Assembly (NCBI GenBank): GCA_035278025.1
Contig: DATEJK010000100.1
Span: 1-64,000, forward strand
Reading direction: 5' to 3'
DNA: 64,000 bases
From: JAICWP01 sp035278025
GTDB lineage: Bacteria; Acidobacteriota; Terriglobia; Terriglobales; Acidobacteriaceae
Shown here: positions 46,043 through 54,986 of the stretch, in pieces
Layout: each line of letters starts with the position of its first letter
Position numbering within the stretch: position 1 is the stretch's first letter
Program-made: the position numbers and the translations under genes
Notes under the pieces: generated by a model
The model's input: only the letters and a program-made list of their open reading frames with translations
What the model was told of the DNA's origin: nothing
The model's database searches: none

Positions 46043-47428
46043 ATGGGCTTCGACACCATCATTACCGGGGGAACGGTAGTCACGGCGACGGACACCTACG
46101 CCGCGGATGTGGCGATTTCCAATGGCATAGTTGTGGCGGTCGGGAAAAACCTTCCCCGGGAGAACACGCGGCAGATCCTTGATGCGGCGGGTAAATACGT
46201 GATACCGGGCGGCATTGATGTGCACACCCATCTGGATATGCCCTTTGGGGGCACGACCAGCTCGGATGATTTCGAAACCGGAACACGGGCAGCGGCCTTC
46301 GGCGGAACCACGACGCTGATAGACTTCGCCATCCAGTACAAGGGGCAGGCGCTGCGGCAGGCGTTCGATACCTGGATGAAAAAAGCCGAAGGCAAGGCGG
46401 TGTGCGACTACGCCTTCCACTGCATCATCACCGATTTGCCGGACAGCCGGCTGCCAGAAATCAAGCCGCTGGTGGAGGAGGGGGTGACCAGCTTCAAGCT
46501 GTTCATGGCGTATCCCGGCGTTTTCATGCTGGATGACGCCACCATCTTCAAAACCTTCCAGGCGACGGCTAAGCAAGGCGCGATGGTGTGCATGCACGCG
46601 GAAAACGGCGGCGCGATTGACGTGATCGTGAAACAGGCCCTGGCGGAAGGAAAAACCGCGCCCAAGTACCACGCGCTGACGCGGCCGACCACGGCGGAAG
46701 GGGAGGCCACGGCGCGCGCCATCGCGCTGGCGGAGATGGCGCACGCGCCGGTTTATATCGTGCATTTGAGCTGCAACGACGCGCTGGAGAAGGTACGGGA
46801 GGCGCGCGACCGGGGACTGCCGGTGCACGCGGAAACCTGCCCGCAGTACCTGTATCTTTCGATTGAGAACTTCGACGTGCCGGGATTCGAAGGAGCGAAG
46901 TACGTATTCACGCCGCCGCTGCGGGAGAAATGGCACCAGCAGAAGTTGTGGGAGGCGCTGAAGAACGATCTGGAAGTGGTTTCGACCGATCATTGTCCGT
47001 TCTGTTTTAAAGAACAGAAGGAATTGGGAAAAGATGATTTCACGAAGATTCCCAATGGCGGCCCCGGCATCGAGCACCGGCTGAGCCTGGTGTACAGCGG
47101 AGGAGTTGGCGGCGGGCGCTTCAGTGTGAACCGCTTCGTGGAACTGGTTTCGACAACGCCGGCCAAGCTTTTCGGGCTCTACCCGCGCAAGGGAACCATC
47201 GCCGCCGGGTCGGATGCCGACCTTGTAATTTTCAATTCCCAGCGCAAGCACAAGATCAGCGCCAAGACCCATCACATGCGCGTGGATTATTCGATGTTCG
47301 AAGGCATCGAGGTTACGGGCATGCCGGATGTGGTCATGTCACGGGGAGAGGTGATCGTACAGAATGATAAGTTCCTGGGCCGCGCCGGGCGCGGGCAGTT
47401 CATGCGGCGGGGAGCTTACGGAGGGTGA
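46043..47428 (+). CDS. hydA: D-hydantoinase / dihydropyrimidinase
   Basis: A 461-residue cyclic amidohydrolase. Metal ligands are all visible: HTH in GGIDVHTHLDMPF, the carboxylated lysine in VTSFKLFMAY, His in VCMHAENG and YIVHLSC, and the catalytic Asp in VVSTDHCPFC. It opens dihydropyrimidine or hydantoin rings to N-carbamoyl products. It follows the aminotransferase on the same strand (141 bases, with a REP-like repeat) and is convergent with the isochorismatase gene. The dihydropyrimidine dehydrogenase and carbamoyl amidase usually paired with it are not in the window. Confidence 0.93.
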   Translation: MGFDTIITGGTVVTATDTYAADVAISNGIVVAVGKNLPRENTRQILDAAGKYVIPGGIDVHTHLDMPFGGTTSSDDFETGTRAAAFGGTTTLIDFAIQYKGQALRQAFDTWMKKAEGKAVCDYAFHCIITDLPDSRLPEIKPLVEEGVTSFKLFMAYPGVFMLDDATIFKTFQATAKQGAMVCMHAENGGAIDVIVKQALAEGKTAPKYHALTRPTTAEGEATARAIALAEMAHAPVYIVHLSCNDALEKVREARDRGLPVHAETCPQYLYLSIENFDVPGFEGAKYVFTPPLREKWHQQKLWEALKNDLEVVSTDHCPFCFKEQKELGKDDFTKIPNGGPGIEHRLSLVYSGGVGGGRFSVNRFVELVSTTPAKLFGLYPRKGTIAAGSDADLVIFNSQRKHKISAKTHHMRVDYSMFEGIEVTGMPDVVMSRGEVIVQNDKFLGRAGRGQFMRRGAYGG

Positions 47429-47535
47429 GAGGGCGTCTCTAGTCCAACGGGCGCCTGAAGGTGCTGTTCCCGCCGCAGCCACAGCGGCGTCTAGCGCCCA
47501 ATACAACATCGGCACGACGCATAATACGTGCCGAT

Positions 47536-48180
47536 TCAACTCCGCACGGAATCAGGGTGCCGCGCCGGGAACGCGGAACGGCAAACTTCGTCGGTAAGTA
47601 TGAGGCGGGCGCCGCGCGCGGCAAGCTGCGACAGCGTTCTTTGGCCAACGTCTTGGTTGAGGGTCTCGATGGCGTCCCGCACTACGACCACGCGACGGCC
47701 GCGATCGAGCAGGCCGTTCGCCGCCATCTGCACGCAATATTCCGTGACCACACCGAAGACGACGAATTCCGTATCGCGGGGAAACTGGTCCACAATGGCG
47801 GCGGCGTGAGGGTTGGTAAACACATTTATGTTTTGTTTCTCGAACAAGACCTGCTCAAAATCGAGAAGGTCTCCCCGCGGGGTGAAGGCGTGGTCGTTGG
47901 GAACGGTGTACAGGTTCGCGGCCCGCGCTTCGGGCACCAGGTCAGCGCCTGGCGTGCCGCGCAGGCAATGAGGGGGAAATTCGCTGAACTCGGGATCGTT
48001 GGGCGCGTGCTGGCAAGCGCTGGAAATGAGGAAGGCGCGGCGGTTGCGGGCAAGGTCCACCAGTTTGTGGACATTGGGCAGAAGCCGCTCCGCTCCGTGG
48101 ACGTAGAGAGCGCCGCCGGGAAGCATGAAATCGCGCTGCACATCAACCTGCCAGAGAACGGTGGCAACCGGGATAGGCAC
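47536..48180 (-). CDS. Isochorismatase-family cysteine hydrolase
   Basis: A 214-residue amidohydrolase with the Asp-Lys-Cys triad: VDVQRDF, VLFEKQN and VVTEYCVQMAANGLLDRG. GTG start at 48180 with GAGGAG ten bases upstream. The family includes nicotinamidase, N-carbamoylsarcosine and maleamate amidases. Between a hydantoinase and a nicotinate-type ring-reduction cluster, it may hydrolyse a carbamoyl or amide intermediate, or nicotinamide. The choice cannot be made from sequence. Confidence 0.85.
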   Translation of the reverse strand: MPIPVATVLWQVDVQRDFMLPGGALYVHGAERLLPNVHKLVDLARNRRAFLISSACQHAPNDPEFSEFPPHCLRGTPGADLVPEARAANLYTVPNDHAFTPRGDLLDFEQVLFEKQNINVFTNPHAAAIVDQFPRDTEFVVFGVVTEYCVQMAANGLLDRGRRVVVVRDAIETLNQDVGQRTLSQLAARGARLILTDEVCRSAFPARHPDSVRS

Positions 48181-48242
48181 GGGATTCGCGCTCCTCGCAA
48201 CAGCACTCGGGCGACTTTAGCACAGGGGGACCATCCTTTCAC

Positions 48243-48269
48243 CACAAAGGACACGAAGGGCACAAAGGC
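48243..48269. repeat. 9-base tandem micro-repeat
   Basis: Three units (CACAAAGGA, CACGAAGGG, CACAAAGGC) in the 246-base gap upstream of the molybdenum hydroxylase operon. The same kind of element is common between genes in many soil-bacterium genomes. No function assigned. Confidence 0.6.
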
Positions 48270-48426
48270 AAAATAAGCGACCTAAGGCTAGTGGAGAACT
48301 GGACAGGGTTTTCGGCTACGGCCGCCCAGCCAATCTTTGCAAAGCGGGTGATTCGTGAAAGAATAGCGCCCACCGCGGCGGAAGCCGCAGCCCCGCGCTT
48401 CCGTTCACTGCCGATTCGAGGTAGGA

Positions 48427-49266
48427 ATGATCCGCTACGCGCGTCCGAACACGCTCGCCGAGGCCGTTCATCTTCTTGCCCGAGAAGGGGGCACGCTGCT
48501 GGCCGGAGGCACCGATTTTTATCCCGGCTTGGGCGACCGGCCAGCCACGGGCGGCGTGATTGACATATCCAGAATCAGGGAAATGAAGGGCGTAAGGGTT
48601 ACGGCGGAAGAGATCCGCATTGGCGGGCTGACCACCTGGAGCGAACTACTGGCCAGTTCCCTGCCGCGCTGCTATGACGCGCTGAAGAGCGCGGCGCGTG
48701 AAATCGGCGGCGTACAGATACAGAAGCGGGGAACAGTGGCGGGGAACCTGTGCAACGCGTCGCCGGCCGCGGACAGTGTACCGCCGCTGCTGGCGCTGGA
48801 CGCGCAGGTGGAGCTGGTATCGCAGGCAGGCGACCGGCGGATAACGCTGGCGGAATTCATCGTGGGAAACCGGAAGACGGTGCGCCGGCGGGACGAGATT
48901 CTTACCGCGGTGATCGTGCGGCGCGGGCTGGATGAGGCCAGGTCCGTGTTTTTGAAGCTGGGGGCGCGGCGCTACCTGGTGATTTCGATTGTGATGGTGG
49001 CAGCGGTAGTCAAAGTCAACGGCGGAGTGGTTGAAGAGGCGCGCGTGGCCGTGGGAGCATGCTCGGCACAGGCACAAAGGTTAAGGGCGCTGGAGCAGTC
49101 GCTCAAGGGTGCACCGGCGAGAGCGGGCATGGGAGCCCTGGCGCGGCTGGAACATCTGGCGCCGCTTTCACCCATTGATGATGTACGAGCCACCGCCACC
49201 TATCGCCGGGATGCCGCGCTGACGCTGGTGGCGCGGGCGCTGGATGCATGCGTGGAGAATGGCTGA
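48427..49266 (+). CDS. Molybdenum hydroxylase FAD-binding subunit
   Basis: A 279-residue CoxM/XdhB-type subunit that passes electrons from the 2Fe-2S clusters to FAD. Motifs: LLAGGTDFYPG near the N-terminus and GTVAGNLCNASPAADSVP, which bind FAD; the C-domain is the CO dehydrogenase flavoprotein type. GAGG lies five bases before the ATG. Its stop precedes or overlaps the next start (ATGGCTGAGATG), so the two are coupled. It resembles YgfM of E. coli, partner of XdhD. Confidence 0.92.
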   Translation: MIRYARPNTLAEAVHLLAREGGTLLAGGTDFYPGLGDRPATGGVIDISRIREMKGVRVTAEEIRIGGLTTWSELLASSLPRCYDALKSAAREIGGVQIQKRGTVAGNLCNASPAADSVPPLLALDAQVELVSQAGDRRITLAEFIVGNRKTVRRRDEILTAVIVRRGLDEARSVFLKLGARRYLVISIVMVAAVVKVNGGVVEEARVAVGACSAQAQRLRALEQSLKGAPARAGMGALARLEHLAPLSPIDDVRATATYRRDAALTLVARALDACVENG

Positions 49267-49267
49267 G

Positions 49268-52051
49268 ATGGCGACGGTGGAGACTCCCAAGGCGAGCACC
49301 GGCACGCGGCTGTGCTTCAGGGTAAATGGGCGCGACAGCGAGGTGGCAGTGAGCCCGTTGGAGCGACTGTCGAGGGTGCTGCGCGAGAACTTGGGCCTCA
49401 GCGGAACCAAAGTAGGCTGCGATGCCGGCGATTGCGGGGCGTGCACGGTTCTGCTGGATGGCGAGCCGGTGACCTCATGTCTGGTAGCGGCGGGGCAAGC
49501 GGAAGGGTGCGAGGTTACGACAATAGAAGGGTTGCGCGAGCGCCCGCCGCTCTTTGGACGCCTGCAGGACTCATTTTTGCGCCATGGGGCCGCGCAGTGC
49601 GGCATCTGCACGCCCGGCATGCTGATGGCGGGAACAGCACTGCTGGCTCGGACGGCGAGTCCATCGGAAGAGGAAGTGCTGGATGCGATCGGAGGAGTGC
49701 TGTGCCGCTGCACGGGATACCGCAAAATTATTGAGGCGATTCTGAAGGCAGCGGAAGACCAGACTGATATCTCACCTGCAGCGGGCGAAGCGGTGGGCAA
49801 GCGGCTGGCGCGCCTGGACGGATCGCGGAAGATAGAGGGCATGGAGATATTCGGCGCAGATGGAATCCCAGCCGGAGCTTTGGCCGCGCGGGCCATTCGT
49901 TGCCCCTATAACCGGGCGCGCTTCAGATTCGGGGATCTGGACGCATTCGTGGCGGCGCACCCCGGAATTCATGCGGTGGTGACGGCGAAGGACATCCCAG
50001 GGGAAAACCGCTACGGCGTGATTCCATCGTTTGCCGACCAACCGGTGTTCGCGGAGAGCGAGTCCAGGTTTCGGGGAGAGGCAGTGGCGGCCGTGGTGGG
50101 CGAGGCCTCAGCCGTGGAGGAGTTCGATGCGGCAGATTTTCCGGTGAACTGGGAGGAACTGCCGGCGCTGACCACGATGAAAGCGGCGCTGGCAGGGGAT
50201 GCGCCGCGGATCCACGCCCACCGCGAGGGCAACGTGCTGGTGCGCGGGCGGGTGGTGCGAGGCGATGTGGAGAAGGCGCTGACGCAAGCGGACGTGATGG
50301 TGGAAGAGGAGTACGAGACAGGGTTCGTCGAGCACGCCTACATCGAACCAGAGGCGGGCTGGGCACGGCGTGTGGGGGAGGGGATCGAAATTGAGGCGTG
50401 CACGCAGTCGCCGTACATGGACCGCGCCGACATCGCGCGCATTCTGGGGATTCCGGCGGAAGCGGTACGAATCATTCCAACGGCCGTAGGCGGAGGATTC
50501 GGCTCTAAGCTTGACCTTTCGGTGCAACCATTCGTCGCACTTGCCGCCTGGAAACTGCGGCAACCGGTACGCATGGTGTATTCGAGGATTGAATCCATCG
50601 TCTCAACTACCAAGCGGCATCCTGCGCGCATGCGGATTCGGGTGGGCGCCGGGCGTGACGGTAAGCTGCTGGCGCTGGACTTCAGCGCCGACTTTAACAC
50701 CGGGGCGTACTCCTCGTGGGGGCCGACGGTGGCGGCGCGGGTGCCGGTACACGCTTCCGGGCCTTACGTGGTTCCGCATTACCGGGCATTGACCCGGGCG
50801 GTACACACCAATCTGGTGCCGGCGGGAGCGTTTCGCGGCTTCGGCGTGCCGCAGACGGCGATTGCGCAGGAGCAGGCCTACGACGAGCTGGCCAACCGGC
50901 TGGGCATGGATCGGCTGGAGTTCCGAATTGTGAATGCCTTGACCAATGACACGCCCACGGTGACCGGTCAGGTGCTGGGAGCGGGGGTGGGAATCCGCGC
51001 CTGCCTGGAGGCGCTGCGTCCCAGGTGGAAAGGGGCGCTGGCCGAGGCGGCAAGGTTCAATTCCAGCGCGAGCGGGCCGCTGCGGCGAGGGGTGGGAGTC
51101 GCAGGGATGTGGTACGGCTGCGGCAACACTTCCCTTCCCAATCCCTCCACCATGCGCGTGGGCCTGAAAGCTGACGGGCGCATCGCGCTGCACCAGGGAG
51201 CGGTGGACATCGGGCAAGGGTCGAATACGATTGTGACGCAGATATGCGCGGATGCGCTGGGCGCGGCGATTGAGCGCTTTGACCTGGTGTCTGGCGATAC
51301 GGCGATTACGCCGGATTGCGGCAAGACCTCGGCTTCGCGGCAGACCTTCGTGACCGGAAAAGCGGCACAAATGGCTGGTACCGAACTGCGGCGCGCCATT
51401 GTGCGATTGGCCGGCGCTTGCGATTGCGCGACGATTCAGTTTCAAGATGGCCGGGTGACTGTGACGGAAGGCGGCAAAGAGCGTGTGCTTAATCTCCACG
51501 AGTTGCCGCTGGACGAGCACGGATACGTGCTAACGCGAGAAGCCACCTTCGATCCGCCAACGCACCCACTCGACGCCGACGGCCAGGGAATCCCTTATGC
51601 CGTGTTCGGATTTGGAGCGCACATGGCCGAGGTGGCGGTGGACATGGAACTGGGCACAGTGAAGGTGCTGAAGATTACCGCGGCGCACGACGTGGGTCGG
51701 GCCATCAATCCCACGCTGATTGAAGGACAGATCGAGGGCGGAGCGGCGCAGGGCCTGGGGCAGGCGCTGATGGAGGAGTTCTTTCCGGGCAAAGGAGAGA
51801 ACCTGCACGACTACCTGATTCCCACGGCCGGAGACATGCCGCCGGTGGAATCCATTCTGATCGAGGACCCGTCGCCCATCGGACCGTTTGGAGCCAAGGG
51901 AATCGGCGAGCAAGCGGTGATTCCCACCGCGCCGGCCATTCTGAACGCCATTCACCATGCCACTGGAGTACGGATGCGGCGGGTGCCCGCCACACCGGAC
52001 CGCATACGAGCCGCTATCCTGGCCGCGCGCCATGACAAATCGCCCGCCTGA
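49268..52051 (+). CDS. Molybdenum hydroxylase, fused 2Fe-2S and molybdopterin subunit
   Basis: A 927-residue protein. The N-terminal 155 residues hold two 2Fe-2S sites (GCDAGDCGACTVLLDG; QCGICTPGM and LCRCTGYRKI). The rest is the aldehyde oxidase/xanthine dehydrogenase Mo domain, with GGGFGSK, PAGAFRGFGVPQ, DIGQGSNT and GAKGIGEQAV, the last containing the catalytic Glu. Small and large subunits are fused as in E. coli XdhD, unlike the separate subunits of nicotinate dehydrogenase. ATGs at 49259 and 49268 are both possible. It would hydroxylate a ring carbon of a purine, pyridine or similar base, feeding the reductase encoded next. Confidence 0.92.
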   Translation: MATVETPKASTGTRLCFRVNGRDSEVAVSPLERLSRVLRENLGLSGTKVGCDAGDCGACTVLLDGEPVTSCLVAAGQAEGCEVTTIEGLRERPPLFGRLQDSFLRHGAAQCGICTPGMLMAGTALLARTASPSEEEVLDAIGGVLCRCTGYRKIIEAILKAAEDQTDISPAAGEAVGKRLARLDGSRKIEGMEIFGADGIPAGALAARAIRCPYNRARFRFGDLDAFVAAHPGIHAVVTAKDIPGENRYGVIPSFADQPVFAESESRFRGEAVAAVVGEASAVEEFDAADFPVNWEELPALTTMKAALAGDAPRIHAHREGNVLVRGRVVRGDVEKALTQADVMVEEEYETGFVEHAYIEPEAGWARRVGEGIEIEACTQSPYMDRADIARILGIPAEAVRIIPTAVGGGFGSKLDLSVQPFVALAAWKLRQPVRMVYSRIESIVSTTKRHPARMRIRVGAGRDGKLLALDFSADFNTGAYSSWGPTVAARVPVHASGPYVVPHYRALTRAVHTNLVPAGAFRGFGVPQTAIAQEQAYDELANRLGMDRLEFRIVNALTNDTPTVTGQVLGAGVGIRACLEALRPRWKGALAEAARFNSSASGPLRRGVGVAGMWYGCGNTSLPNPSTMRVGLKADGRIALHQGAVDIGQGSNTIVTQICADALGAAIERFDLVSGDTAITPDCGKTSASRQTFVTGKAAQMAGTELRRAIVRLAGACDCATIQFQDGRVTVTEGGKERVLNLHELPLDEHGYVLTREATFDPPTHPLDADGQGIPYAVFGFGAHMAEVAVDMELGTVKVLKITAAHDVGRAINPTLIEGQIEGGAAQGLGQALMEEFFPGKGENLHDYLIPTAGDMPPVESILIEDPSPIGPFGAKGIGEQAVIPTAPAILNAIHHATGVRMRRVPATPDRIRAAILAARHDKSPA

Positions 52052-53507
52052 CGACGCCATCCGCTGCGATGCCTGCCCGGTGCTGTGCTACATCAAGCCG
52101 GGGAGGACGGGCGCGTGCGACCGCTACGGCAACCGCGAAGGGCAACTGGTGCGCCTTGATCCCCACGTGTTGCTGGACCGGGCGGTGTCGCGTGGGGAGA
52201 CGGTCGTTCCGTTTCTGCAACCTGCAGCAGAGTGGAACGGCAGCGTGGTGGGCGCGCCGCAGAATTTCGTGACCGCGATAGGGGCCGGAACCACTTATCC
52301 CGACTACAAACCGGCGCCTTTCATTATCTCCTCGCAGGTAGAAGGCGTGGACATGGTCACGGTGGTGACGGAGGGAATCTTCAGCTACTGCGGCGTGAAA
52401 GTAAAGATTGACACCGACCGTCACCTGGGCCCAGAAACCAACCTGGTGCGGGCGAAGGGCGAAGCGGTGGGCCATGTGACCACCAGCGAATACGGTTCGC
52501 AGATGCTCTCGCTGGGCGGGGTGCGGCACCTGACCGGGGGCAGCCGCCACGAGGGCACGGTCACCTGCGAGACGCTGCTCGACCTGTGCAATGGCAAGAG
52601 CGTGGAGCTCGAGGTAGATGAGGGTGCGAAGGTGGTGGTGCAGGCGGGCAAAGGACCGGTGGTGGACAGCCAGCCAGAAGCGCAGATGCGGGTGGGTTGT
52701 GGTTCCGCCACCATCGGCATATTCGCCAGACAGTGGTTCGGCAAAGTGGATGACGTGGTGGTGGTGGATGACCACATCACGGGAGTGCTTTCGGAGCACC
52801 AGGCGGGCAAATTGCTGGGAATTCCGCCAACCGGAATCAAGCTCAAGGGACGTCGCTCAACGCCGGGCCGCTATTTCCAGGTGGCGGAGCCGGGCACGGG
52901 CTGGGGCGGGACGAACATTCAACAGCCGCTGGCGATTCTGCGGGAGTTCAATCCTAAAGTCGCCTGGCCGGGGCTGCGCCTGCTGATGGTGAGCACGACG
53001 GGGGAACACTACGGTTATTTCGTGCTTGATGAGGCGCTGCGGCCTGTGGAAAAGGAGTTGCCGGCTGAGCTGAGCGAGTCGGTGGCCAGAATCAAGGAAA
53101 ATTGCGAGCCGGCGCTGTGCACGGTGCTGTTCATGGCGGGAGCAGGTGGATCGCTGCGCGCGGGGGTGACGGAGAACCCAGTGCGGCTGACGCATTCGGT
53201 ACGCGACGCGTTTACGCGCGTGACCTGCGGCGGGGCTCCGGTCTATGTGTGGCCGGGCGGCGGAATCACTTTCATGGTGGATGTTAGCCGAATGCCGGAG
53301 AACGCGTTTGGATATGTTCCGACGCCGGCGCTGGTTGCGCCGATCGAGTTCACGCTGAAGCTTGCGGATTACGCCACACTGGGCGGATACGTGGATCAGG
53401 TGCGCTCGCTGCAGTCGCTGATGGACGGTGAGCGGCGGCGGCATCTTTCGGCGCGCGGGGACAATCCCTGGCCGCTGGAAACAAACGCCCGCGGGCGGGG
53501 ACAATGA
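52032..53507 (+). CDS. hnr: 6-hydroxynicotinate reductase-like iron-sulfur protein
   Basis: A 491-residue protein homologous in my reading to the 6-hydroxynicotinate reductase (Hnr) of anaerobic nicotinate degraders. The N-terminus has a C-x2-C-x3-C-x9-C cluster motif (CDACPVLCYI, then GACDRYGN), and further conserved stretches include EGVDMVTVVTEGIFSYCGVK, VGCGSATIGIF and WPGGGITFMVDV. The ATG at 52032 lies inside the previous gene (20-base overlap). It should reduce the hydroxylated heterocycle, making it labile to hydrolysis. The true substrate here may differ from 6-hydroxynicotinate. Confidence 0.82.
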   Translation: MTNRPPDDAIRCDACPVLCYIKPGRTGACDRYGNREGQLVRLDPHVLLDRAVSRGETVVPFLQPAAEWNGSVVGAPQNFVTAIGAGTTYPDYKPAPFIISSQVEGVDMVTVVTEGIFSYCGVKVKIDTDRHLGPETNLVRAKGEAVGHVTTSEYGSQMLSLGGVRHLTGGSRHEGTVTCETLLDLCNGKSVELEVDEGAKVVVQAGKGPVVDSQPEAQMRVGCGSATIGIFARQWFGKVDDVVVVDDHITGVLSEHQAGKLLGIPPTGIKLKGRRSTPGRYFQVAEPGTGWGGTNIQQPLAILREFNPKVAWPGLRLLMVSTTGEHYGYFVLDEALRPVEKELPAELSESVARIKENCEPALCTVLFMAGAGGSLRAGVTENPVRLTHSVRDAFTRVTCGGAPVYVWPGGGITFMVDVSRMPENAFGYVPTPALVAPIEFTLKLADYATLGGYVDQVRSLQSLMDGERRRHLSARGDNPWPLETNARGRGQ

Positions 53508-54409
53508 TGAAGCAGCGCGCGCAAATACGGCTCCTGCCCGACCGGCGGCGCCTGCACATGCAGGACGGTCCGATTGATCTGATCGTGGAGGCATTTGGGG
53601 GGCGGCCCCAGGTTCAAGCGGCATACGAAGCAGCGGCCGGCCGGTTTGTGAGCGTACTGGACGAGCTATGCGCGGAACTTCCGCTGCTGCGGGCGCAAGC
53701 TGTGCCCGAGGGGCCTTTGGCGAAAGGCAAGGTCGCAAGGCGCATGGTTGCGGCGGTAACGCCCTACGCAGAGCGGACATTCATCACGCCCATGGCGGCG
53801 GTGGCAGGAGCGGTGGCGGAAGAGATTCTGGAGACGATGACCTTGGCGGCGCATGTGGCCAAGGCTTACGTGAACGACGGCGGCGACATTGCGCTGCACC
53901 TGACGGCGGGAGAGAGCTTCTCGATCGGCATGGTGGAGAGGCCGGAGCGGCCCTCGCTGTTCGGTACGGCCGCGATAAGTTCGGAAGAGCCCATACGCGG
54001 GGTCGCGACCAGCGGCTGGCGCGGGCGAAGCTTCTCCCTGGGGATTGCGGATGCGGTCACGGTTCTGGCGGGGACCGCGGCAGAGGCGGATGCCGCGGCC
54101 ACCATCATCGCCAACGCGGTAGACCTTCCTGGCAATCCCAAAATTTTGCGCACGCCAGCGCGCGCCCTTGCGCCGGACAGCGACCTGGGCGAGCGGCTGG
54201 TCACGCAAGAGGTGGCAGAGCTTTCGCGGGAGGAAGTTGGCGGCGCGCTGCGGGCGGGGGTGAAGATGGCGAAGGCGCTGGCGGCAAAGGGGCTGATCCA
54301 CGCTGCGGCGCTGCACTTGCAAGGAGAAACAAAGATCGTGGGCGCGAAGCCGGAGTTGGCGCCTTCCGGCATGTTGCGACGAGCGAACAGGAGCCTGGTT
54401 CATGCCTGA
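53504..54409 (+). CDS. UPF0280 (ApbE-related) protein
   Basis: A 301-residue protein of the UPF0280 family, distantly related to ApbE FMN transferases. Motifs: TFITPMAAVAGAVAEEIL, AYVNDGGDIALHL and GVATSGWRGRSFSLGIADAV. The start overlaps the reductase stop (ATGA), and its own stop overlaps the next gene by eight bases. Because ApbE attaches flavin covalently to partner proteins, it may mature the neighbouring reductase. That role is inference from family and context. Confidence 0.85.
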   Translation: MMKQRAQIRLLPDRRRLHMQDGPIDLIVEAFGGRPQVQAAYEAAAGRFVSVLDELCAELPLLRAQAVPEGPLAKGKVARRMVAAVTPYAERTFITPMAAVAGAVAEEILETMTLAAHVAKAYVNDGGDIALHLTAGESFSIGMVERPERPSLFGTAAISSEEPIRGVATSGWRGRSFSLGIADAVTVLAGTAAEADAAATIIANAVDLPGNPKILRTPARALAPDSDLGERLVTQEVAELSREEVGGALRAGVKMAKALAAKGLIHAAALHLQGETKIVGAKPELAPSGMLRRANRSLVHA

Positions 54410-54986
54410 GGTGCGAGTCAGAAAGATGCTGACGACGGTGGAGGAAATCTTCCACGAAGGCGGGCCGCGGTTACAGACGCCGTTGCGGCGGGCAGCGACG
54501 CTGGCGGTGATCCACAATCCGTTTGCCGGCCGTTACGTGCAGGAGATCGCGGGCTTCATGGATGACCTGAAGCCGCTGGGCATGGAAATGGCGAAGTCGC
54601 TGATTGAGGCACTGGGCGGCGATTCCGGAGTGGTGGAAGGATACGGCAAGGGCGCGATTGTGGGCTCGGCGGGCGAACTGGAACACGGCGCGCTATGGCA
54701 CGTGCCCGGCGGCTACGCGATGCGCGAGGTTCTGGGCGGGGCGAAGGCGATCGTGGCCTCAACCAAAAAGGTGGGCGGACCGGGAACTCGGCTGGACGTG
54801 CCCATCACGCACATCAATGCTTCGTACGTGCGCAGCCACTTCGATGCCATGGAGGTAGGCGTCACCGATGGACCGCGCGCCGACGAGATGGTACTGGCGC
54901 TGGTGATGACCACGGGGCCGCGGGTGCATGCGCGGGCGGGCGGACTGAAGGCATCGGAGATAAAAGGAGAAGACGGACTGCGATGA
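54402..54986 (+). CDS. DUF1185 ('amino acid synthesis') family protein, copy 1
   Basis: A 194-residue protein of the PF06684 family. It shares with the next gene the pattern LRRAATLAVIHNPFAGRYV, GKGAIVGSAGELEHGA, DVPITHINASYVRSHFDAME and GLKASEIKGEDGLR. The family name is historical and no reaction is established to my knowledge. Overlap with the UPF0280 gene before it and with copy 2 after it (ATGA) implies strict co-expression with the molybdenum hydroxylase and reductase. Confidence 0.88.
   Translation: MPEVRVRKMLTTVEEIFHEGGPRLQTPLRRAATLAVIHNPFAGRYVQEIAGFMDDLKPLGMEMAKSLIEALGGDSGVVEGYGKGAIVGSAGELEHGALWHVPGGYAMREVLGGAKAIVASTKKVGGPGTRLDVPITHINASYVRSHFDAMEVGVTDGPRADEMVLALVMTTGPRVHARAGGLKASEIKGEDGLR

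Noticed and set aside
45905..47275. 456-codon minus-strand frame
   Set aside because: Antisense of the D-hydantoinase, which has its full set of metal ligands on the plus strand.
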